From Chaetomium olivaceum (Eukaryota; Ascomycota; Sordariomycetes; Sordariales; Chaetomiaceae), in contig JAYWVB010000053.1 in assembly GCA_039881045.1 (NCBI GenBank), positions 1-64,000 on the forward strand: a DNA stretch of 64,000 nucleotides, given 5' to 3'. A model generated the notes under the pieces. It saw only the letters and a program-made list of their open reading frames with translations. It did no database searches and was not told where the DNA came from. Numbering within the stretch: position 1 is the first letter of the stretch; every line of letters begins with the position of its first letter. The position numbers and the translations under genes were made by a program. This document shows, piece after piece, positions 57,878 through 64,000 of the stretch.

Positions 57878-60048
57878 TTACTCATCGTCTTCATCGTCGC
57901 CCCCCTCAATAACCATCCCCTTCGCATTCGGCACCCCCACCAAAATCTTCCCCCTCGGCACCCTCACATCCCTAACCTTCATGCACCCAAAGACATTCAA
58001 CTCCCTCATATTCGGGCAGCTGCGGAACACACAGCCCACCACGAAATCCGTCACCTCCTCGCAGAAGCTAATCTCCAGCTTCTGCATCGCCTCATACTTC
58101 CTCCCACCCACCTCATTGCTAAACACGTCCTCAAACGCGCCCACCGCAATGTGCCTGCAGCCATGAACATTCAGCTCGCGCAGCGTCTTCCCGGAGTGGG
58201 CCATCAGCGCGCGGAAGCCGTCCGAGCACAGGCCGAGGCCGTCCGGGTTATCACGGGGTTTGGCCGAGTCGAGCTGGCGGCACTTCTGGAAGTCGACGAT
58301 AGCCAGCCCGGGGTTGGCCCAGCCGCGGAAGAGGCGGACGAACCCGGCGTCGGTCATCTCCTCGCTCTCAGTGATGCGCAGCTTGGCGAGCGATCGGCAG
58401 TGCGTGTGGATGGCGTCGAGCACCGTGTTGTCGGCTTGGGGCACGCGCGTGAGGGCGAGGGTTTCGAGACCGGCGCCGATCTTGCTGAGGACGTCGACGT
58501 AGATGTCGGAGTGGACTTCGTTGCGCAGGTCGAGGCTCAGGTGCCGGAGCGTGCTGATCTGTCCGATGGCTGCGACGCCCGCACCCGTGACTTCTTGGTT
58601 GTGGGAGACCTTGAGTCGGGTGAGGGAGGGGCAGGTGGTGGGCAGCAGCGCGAGTATCTCATCGCCGAAGTGTAGGTCGGTGAAGTAGACGCGTAGCGCG
58701 CGGAGAGCGTGGCCCTTCTTTTCGAGGTATTCCTTCCACTTGCCTTTGGAGAGAAGATTCGCTCCGTGGAGGTAGAGGTCTTCGAGCTCGATATTGCGCG
58801 TCATGAGAAAGTCTAGGACTTGATCCTTGAAGTGAATCCCATTGCGGACCTACTATCATGTTAACTCACGCTCGTTGTATGAAGTTGCGATGGGAGTTCG
58901 CGAGCGATGACCCCGTCCCGAAGGCCATCGCTCCTGGAGTGACTATGGATGAGGTAATGGCTTGGTCTGCTACTCACCTTGAGCTTCTTCAGGCCCGGAA
59001 CAGTCTGGAATATGCGGATGAAATCGTCGGAACTGAGTTTTGCGCCGTCGTAGATGCGGACTTCCTCGGTGGTGGGCTGCAAGAAGAGACTCAAGGTCCT
59101 TGAGTCGAGGAGGCGGTGCTTGGAAAGCTTCCGAGCAATCTTGTCGATGATAGGCGAGGGTAGGTCGCCGAGGTCTTCGGCAAGATCGATGTTCTTCGCA
59201 AGGGTCTCGATGCAGAGAGTCATCAAGCTCTTGGCACCGAGCGAGTATGTCCCATCCAGAATGTTGCTCTGTAGCTGCCGGCGTCGACCGACCGCCCCGC
59301 CGGTGGCTCGTTTCGGCTTCTTCTTCTGCGCTGCATTGTCCTTGTCAAGCTCCTTGCTGCAGGGGCTGCAGAGCAAGCCCCCTTTAGGCCCGTTTCGGCT
59401 ATAAGCAGTAACGGTGAACCGCTTCCCACAGCTTTCGCAGTTCTCCTGCTGGCCCGGAAGCGGCGCAGAGCTCTGTAGGAGGGCACGCGCAAGATCATCC
59501 TCATCTTCCGACTCAAGCCCACGCTTGCGCTTCTGAAACTTCTTGCTGGCCTTGATCTTCTCAATGGCCTTTTGCTCCTTTTTCCGTGCCTCCTCCTCTC
59601 GCGAGGGTGCCGCCGCTGAGCGTCTACTCCGCGTGGTCGGCGCAGGGCTAGCAGTAACGGCTGGAGTGGCGGCCGGGAAGCTACCGAAATCTGATCATTG
59701 TTTTGGTTGTTGTTCTCATCAGCCCGCTCACCCTGTTCATCCTGAGCCGCTCTCCGTCGAGCATCAGCATCTAGACGAATCTGATGAGCAGAGATGTTGT
59801 GCGACTAGTCCAGTGCCTGTCAGTATTCAATATGCCCAAATGTCCACTGGGAGAAACCCACCGCCAAGAAGTCAGTCAGGGCCGATTGTCTATAGAGTTA
59901 TGTCTAGTCAGTTCAAATCCCATGATTTCCAACACTGGTCGGTCACTGACGGGCCTACGATCCGGCGTTGCTGCCGAGCTTGTCGGGACCTGGATTATGT
60001 GTTAGCAAAAATGTTTGTGCAAATACAACCTCAGAAGAGGTCTCACAT
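57878..60048 (-). CDS. RAD7: DNA repair protein Rad7, split start codon and one frameshift
   Basis: Leucine-rich partner of Rad16 in global-genome nucleotide excision repair of UV lesions in non-transcribed DNA. Exons: 60047-60048 (only AT), 59951-59989, 59862-59889, 58978-59804 and 57878-58849. The start codon is split: AT, intron GTGAGA...CCAG, then G, giving MSRQARQQRRIVGPQSALTDFLA, as in Rad7. Exon 4 continues SHNISAHQIRLDADARRRAAQ, a Cys-rich zinc-ribbon-like pair (CESCGKRF...LCSPC) and a helix-rich region. Exon 5 holds LRRs (LEDLYLHG, LRALRVYF, LTRLKVSHN, LRHLSLDL, LAKLRITES, LRELNVHGC, MQKLEISFC, MRELNVFGC) and ends GGDDEDDE. One base is missing at about 59673-59684; with one added base the total is 1869 nt, 622 aa. 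Intron 58850-58977 is long and could hide a small exon. Confidence 0.9.
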
Positions 60049-61300
60049 TTTTGACGGTTTCTAATCGGGTATTTGCTGCGTGGGATGGCGCTGGGAGAGG
60101 AAGTTGGGGATGTGAGGTTTGGGTTGCAACTGTGAAATCGTTCGGTTGATGGAAAGTACGAAGGCAGCTTGGCTAAGACACGCTTTGACGCGAGGAGGGG
60201 CAAATTCAATTAAAATCGCAACGCCAGAACACCTGACCGTCGTACGCAGAAGAGAAAAAGGGGAAGGACCTGCAAGTCGATGATTGGGATATTTCAACCA
60301 GGCGCTAACCGTATTAGGCTACCGGCCTCGGTTAGTTGCACTTGGATCTTGATAACAATGATGTACTTCGTAGTTTAAGTACAACCGGGTCTCCGAGACT
60401 TGTCAAAAAAGTGAGATCATATTTCAAGAGATGCAGAGACGGATAAATGCATGGGAAGGTGACCAGCTGTCGTAAAAATAGCCCACAATCAAGACAATGA
60501 AGGAAGACTGAGGTTAGCTCGAAGAGAAGCCAGCCAACATGCCGGACTCTAAGTGTAGAAGCTCGAGCTGTAAAAACGGAACAAGAGTTTTCCGGTTGTC
60601 TAGAGAATAAGGTATCTTTTTTCTCTAAAATTTCTCTTAGTCTGTTCCCATTTTTCATCCCTTCCCCCATCTCTTCTCCTTTTGTCGGTTGTATAGGTAC
60701 TTTTCTTGTACACAGACTTATTTTCTTTAAGTGTTCAGCCTTTTTTGGCCAGATGGTGCCAGTCTCAATATCAGTGAGCGAACCCCCTGCAGCCATCCCG
60801 GTCTCTGCCTCCTGCTGCCTGGGGCTTCAGGTAAGCTAGCAAATAAATTAGCCCGCAAGTCATGTGCCTTCGCGTTGGAGAAAACGCGACATCCCCTCCC
60901 TTCCCGAAGGTCCACGGCCCTGCCTCACCGGCAATCCAAAAGGAGGTGGCGATTCCATTTCTCCCTTGCCGCAGATTTTGTTTCTTATCATATTTGTGGC
61001 CCTTTCACGGGAACTCTCCATTCACGAGATCCGTCACAAAAAGAACCTTACTGCCCAACTCCAGTTCTTTCAAATCTCAAGTGCACAGACTTGGGCTCGG
61101 GCTGCCACCTGATGGGGCACTTGATTAATGATTAATGCTCGACCAATGCCCTCGATTGACCATCATTCTCTCTTTGTCAAGCATTTGAAGCATCACCGCT
61201 CAACACCCAAACATCAACCTCGATCTCTCACTTTGTCTCGTACATTTCCCATACCTACAAACCCTTCGTATTTCACGCCTGAACCTGAGACTAAATCATC
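60049..61300. promoter_or_regulatory. shared divergent region RAD7/RAD16
   Basis: 1252 bp between the two start codons. A low-GC, A/T-rich stretch lies at about 60340-60740. No gene seen and no damage-responsive motif assigned. Confidence 0.45.
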
Positions 61301-64000
61301 ATGGTTCGAACAAGAAGGTCGGCGGCGGCCGATGCGATTGCCGGTAAGTGTCTACATTTCATCATCGTGGTTGTTTTTCACTCTCCTCTGCTGCCTCCCA
61401 TTTGGTTGCTTCCTGAATCAATCGGCCAAACCGGAAGATTACCTCAGAGATCGCAAGTGGTGCACTCGTATTTCGAGTACATGGAGATCAAATATCGTCG
61501 TCCCGACTATTTCTAACTCGATAGCCAGTCGCGCCTCCACAACTTAACCCGATAGGTTCTGCGAAGAAGGCTACGGAACGGCGTACCGCATCGAGCGTGG
61601 CATCCGACTCATCCACGATCTTCACCTCGGCTACGCCTTCGTTGGGAAGCGGGTATACCACCCCTCTCACCAGCACTTCCGAAACGGCAACCCCAAGAGA
61701 GGCCGTGCAACCAGTTACGGGCAAGCGAGTCAATAGAATTGAGGTGCATTTATCTGCAACGAAGCCGTCTAGCTTCGCGAGCCTTCGTCAGAGCATCTTC
61801 TCCATGGGCAGCAAGCGGAAGCGAGATGCGGTGGAGGATAGTGAGGAGGAGTTTTCAGACAGCTCTCCGGATGCGCTTCTTGCACGAAAGCTGCAAGCAG
61901 AAGAAGATGCGACGGCAGCGACAATGGTCGATTCGTCTCTAGACGTCAAGCCCGGTCCTGCACCGCGCCGGAGCCTACGAGGACTGGCAGCCCCGGCTGC
62001 TACACGTGCCGTACGATCCATAGAATCGACGCATCATGACACCGGGTCTACTTTTTTGGCCCCGCGGCGTGCTAATGGCACGAGTCGAGTGGCCGCCGCA
62101 AAAGTCACAGGCTCTAACAGAGCCGCGAGCAAGAGGCGGGCCGTCACCGTTCCCGATTCGGGGGACGATGATAGCGAGCTGACAGAACTCTCCGACTCGG
62201 ACGATGGCGACGATTCCGATGAGCCTTTGAGCAAACCACGAGTCAAACCCCGAGTCACCGGTCCTCTCGCCGCCATTAACCATAAAGCATTGCTTGCCGT
62301 ATCTCGAGAGTCAGGAACAGCAACACCCGAGGGCGATGAGCTAGCTTCCGTATTGGCAGCCGTTGATAGCGACAGCTCCGAATTTGACGCACAGGCTCTG
62401 TTAAGCGACAGTGACTTTTCAGACGTGGAGGACGGGCCCGGGGATGATGCCGGCAATGCTGGCGATGGTGGTCAAGGTCTGAATGGTGCGGACGCCGAGG
62501 ACGAGAACGACACTGGCCAAAACGCCCCTCCTTCGGCTCTCGATGTAGCCATGAGCAGTCGCCGCGCCTATCGAGCCTATGTCAGTAGACGCCGGGTCAA
62601 GAGCAACCGTAATCGTCTGGAGGCGAATCACCCGGAACTCAAGACGATGTGGAAGGAACTCGAAGATATGCCCATCTTGAAAGCGGGCAAGGCAAAGCAG
62701 CCCGAGTCCATCTCTCGTCAACTCAAACCGTTTCAGCTGGAAGGCTTGGCTTGGATGATGGCGATGGAAAAGACTGAGTGGAAAGGTGGTTTGCTCGGGG
62801 ATGAGATGGGCCTAGGCAAAACCATCCAAGCCGTCTCCCTCATCATGTCCGACTTCCCTGCCAAGAAGCCTTCTTTGGTGCTGGTGCCCCCAGTTGCCTT
62901 GATGCAGTGGATGACGGAAATCGAGTCCTACACGGATGGGACACTCAAAACTCTCGTCTTCCACGGCACCAATACCAAGTCAAAGAACCTCACGGTCAAG
63001 GACGTCAAGAAGTACGACGTAGTCATCATGTCGTACAACAGCCTGGAATCCATGTACCGAAAGCAGGAGAAGGGCTTCAAGCGCAAGGCTGGATTTTCAA
63101 AGAGAAGTCGATCATTCACCAGACCGACTTCCACCGTGTGATCCTCGACGAGGCTCACTGCATCAAGACCCGGACGACAATGACGGCCAAAGCATGCTTT
63201 GCTCTCAAGGTTACATACCGCTGGTGTCTATCCGGCACTCCACTGCAAAACCGCATTGGCGAGTTCTTTTCGTTGATCCGCTTCCTCAACGTCCGCCCTT
63301 TCGCCTGCTATCTCTGCAAGAGCTGCCCCTGTTCCACCCTCGAATGGCAGATGGACGATGATAATAAATGCACAGGCTGTGGGCACGGCGGGATGCAGCA
63401 TGTGTCGGTCTTCAACCAGGAGCTTCTGAACCCCATCCAAAAGTACGGTAACCGTGCTGGTGGCGCCGATGCCTTCAGGAAGCTTCGCATCTTGACCGAC
63501 CGTATCATGCTGCGTCGGCTGAAGATCGACCACACCGACTCGATGGAGCTTCCCGTCAAGGAGATCAACGTTGAACGACAGTTCTTTGGCGAAGAGGAGA
63601 ACGATTTTGCCAACAGCATCATGACGAGCGGCCAGCGTAAATTCGACACCTACGTCGCCAGCGGTGTCCTCCTCAACAACTATGCCAACATTTTCGGCCT
63701 TATTATGCAGATGCGCCAAGTAGCCGACCATCCGGATCTGATCCTCAGAAAAACAGCGAGGGCGGCCAGAACGTTCTCGTATGTAGCATCTGCGACGAGC
63801 CTGCTGAGGATGCCATTCGGTCCCAGTGCAAGCACGACTTCTGCCGGACATGTGTCAGGAGCTACCTAAACTCAACAAACAGCCCGAACTGCCCGCGGTG
63901 CCACATTCCGCTCTCCATTGACCTCGAGCAGCCCGAGATGGAGCAAGACGAGGCACAGGTCAAGAAGTCGTCCATCATCAACCGTATCAAGATGGAGAAC
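61301..64000 (+). CDS. RAD16: DNA repair ATPase Rad16 (SNF2 family, RING), partial at window end, two frameshifts
   Basis: SNF2 ATPase/E3 partner of Rad7 in global-genome excision repair. Exon 1 61301-61343 (MVRTRRSAAADAIA), intron 61344-61555, exon 2 from 61556 to beyond the window. A disordered acidic N-terminus (about 400 residues) precedes the helicase core: LKPFQLEGLAWMMAMEKTEW, Walker A GDEMGLGKTIQ, VLVPPVALMQW, FHRVILDEAHCIK (DEAH box), WCLSGTPLQNRIGEFFSLIRF. After FACYLCKSCPCSTLEW, HGGMQHVSVFNQELLNPIQKYG marks Rad16. A RING (CSICDEPAED..CKHDFCRTCV..CPRC) follows. One base is missing at about 63091-63096 (GFKRKAG to IFKEKSIIHQ) and one in the A-run 63749-63753 (LILRK to SEGGQN). The C-terminal helicase part lies outside the window. 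Confidence 0.95.

Noticed and set aside
57842..58675. 277-codon antisense ORF over RAD7
   Set aside because: Shadow of the LRR exon; the Leu-rich repeats read correctly only on the minus strand.
58861..58977. extra mini-exon in the last RAD7 intron
   Set aside because: A CTCCAG acceptor and a GTGAGT donor frame a candidate exon, but the peptide it adds is not Rad7-like; one phase-0 intron gives the expected junction.

Overview
The window is nuclear DNA of a filamentous ascomycete (Pezizomycotina, most likely a Sordariomycete). Genes are split by short 50-130 nt introns with GTNNGT-type donors and CTNAC branch sites. The genes are fungal housekeeping genes plus fungal-specific families: an Azf1-like C2H2 factor, a HeLo/STAND-N-like protein and a dense, GC-rich genome. 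I see no bacterial operons, CRISPR arrays, rRNA or convincing tRNA genes, and no intact transposon.

Layout. 0.8-4.6 kb: SF3B4/HSH49 splicing factor (-), a five-exon TOM7 (+) and an FLX1-type mitochondrial carrier (+). 4.6-15.9 kb: an 11 kb gene-poor stretch with an AT-richer possible transposon relic, microsatellites and short tandem repeats, ending at a four-finger C2H2 transcription factor (15.9-17.7 kb, +). 20.7-26.5 kb: URM1 (-) head-to-head with ELP2 (+), then a serine palmitoyltransferase small-subunit-like protein (-) head-to-head with an MTRFR/Rso55-type mitochondrial release factor (+). 27.0-28.6 kb: actin (-), 375 aa, six exons. 30.6-37.1 kb: FES1 (+), mitochondrial uL5/MRPL7 (-), then LSG1 (-) head-to-head with LTV1 (+). 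37.3-41.8 kb: an Aro8-like aminotransferase (-) and a flavin monooxygenase (-). 42.4-47.6 kb: a 1727-aa acidic protein with a Pot1-like OB fold at its C-terminus and a probable second one at its N-terminus (+). 48.4-49.9 kb: a HeLo-like protein with a retropepsin-like C-terminus that lacks the catalytic Asp (-). 51.3-53.8 kb: malic enzyme (-). 57.9-64 kb: RAD7 (-) head-to-head with RAD16 (+, runs off the window).

Three divergent pairs join genes of one process: URM1/ELP2 (the 2-thio and mcm5 arms of tRNA wobble-uridine modification), LSG1/LTV1 (late cytoplasmic maturation of the 60S and 40S subunits) and RAD7/RAD16 (one global-genome NER complex).

Ten single-base frameshifts interrupt otherwise well-conserved genes (SF3B4, C2H2 factor, LSG1, aminotransferase, FMO, HeLo-like x2, RAD7, RAD16 x2), several in homopolymers. 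Each gene becomes a whole number of codons with one-base corrections. This points to uncorrected indels in the assembly rather than to pseudogenes. The two most unusual proteins are the HeLo/pseudo-retropepsin protein and the OB-acidic-OB telomere-like protein.
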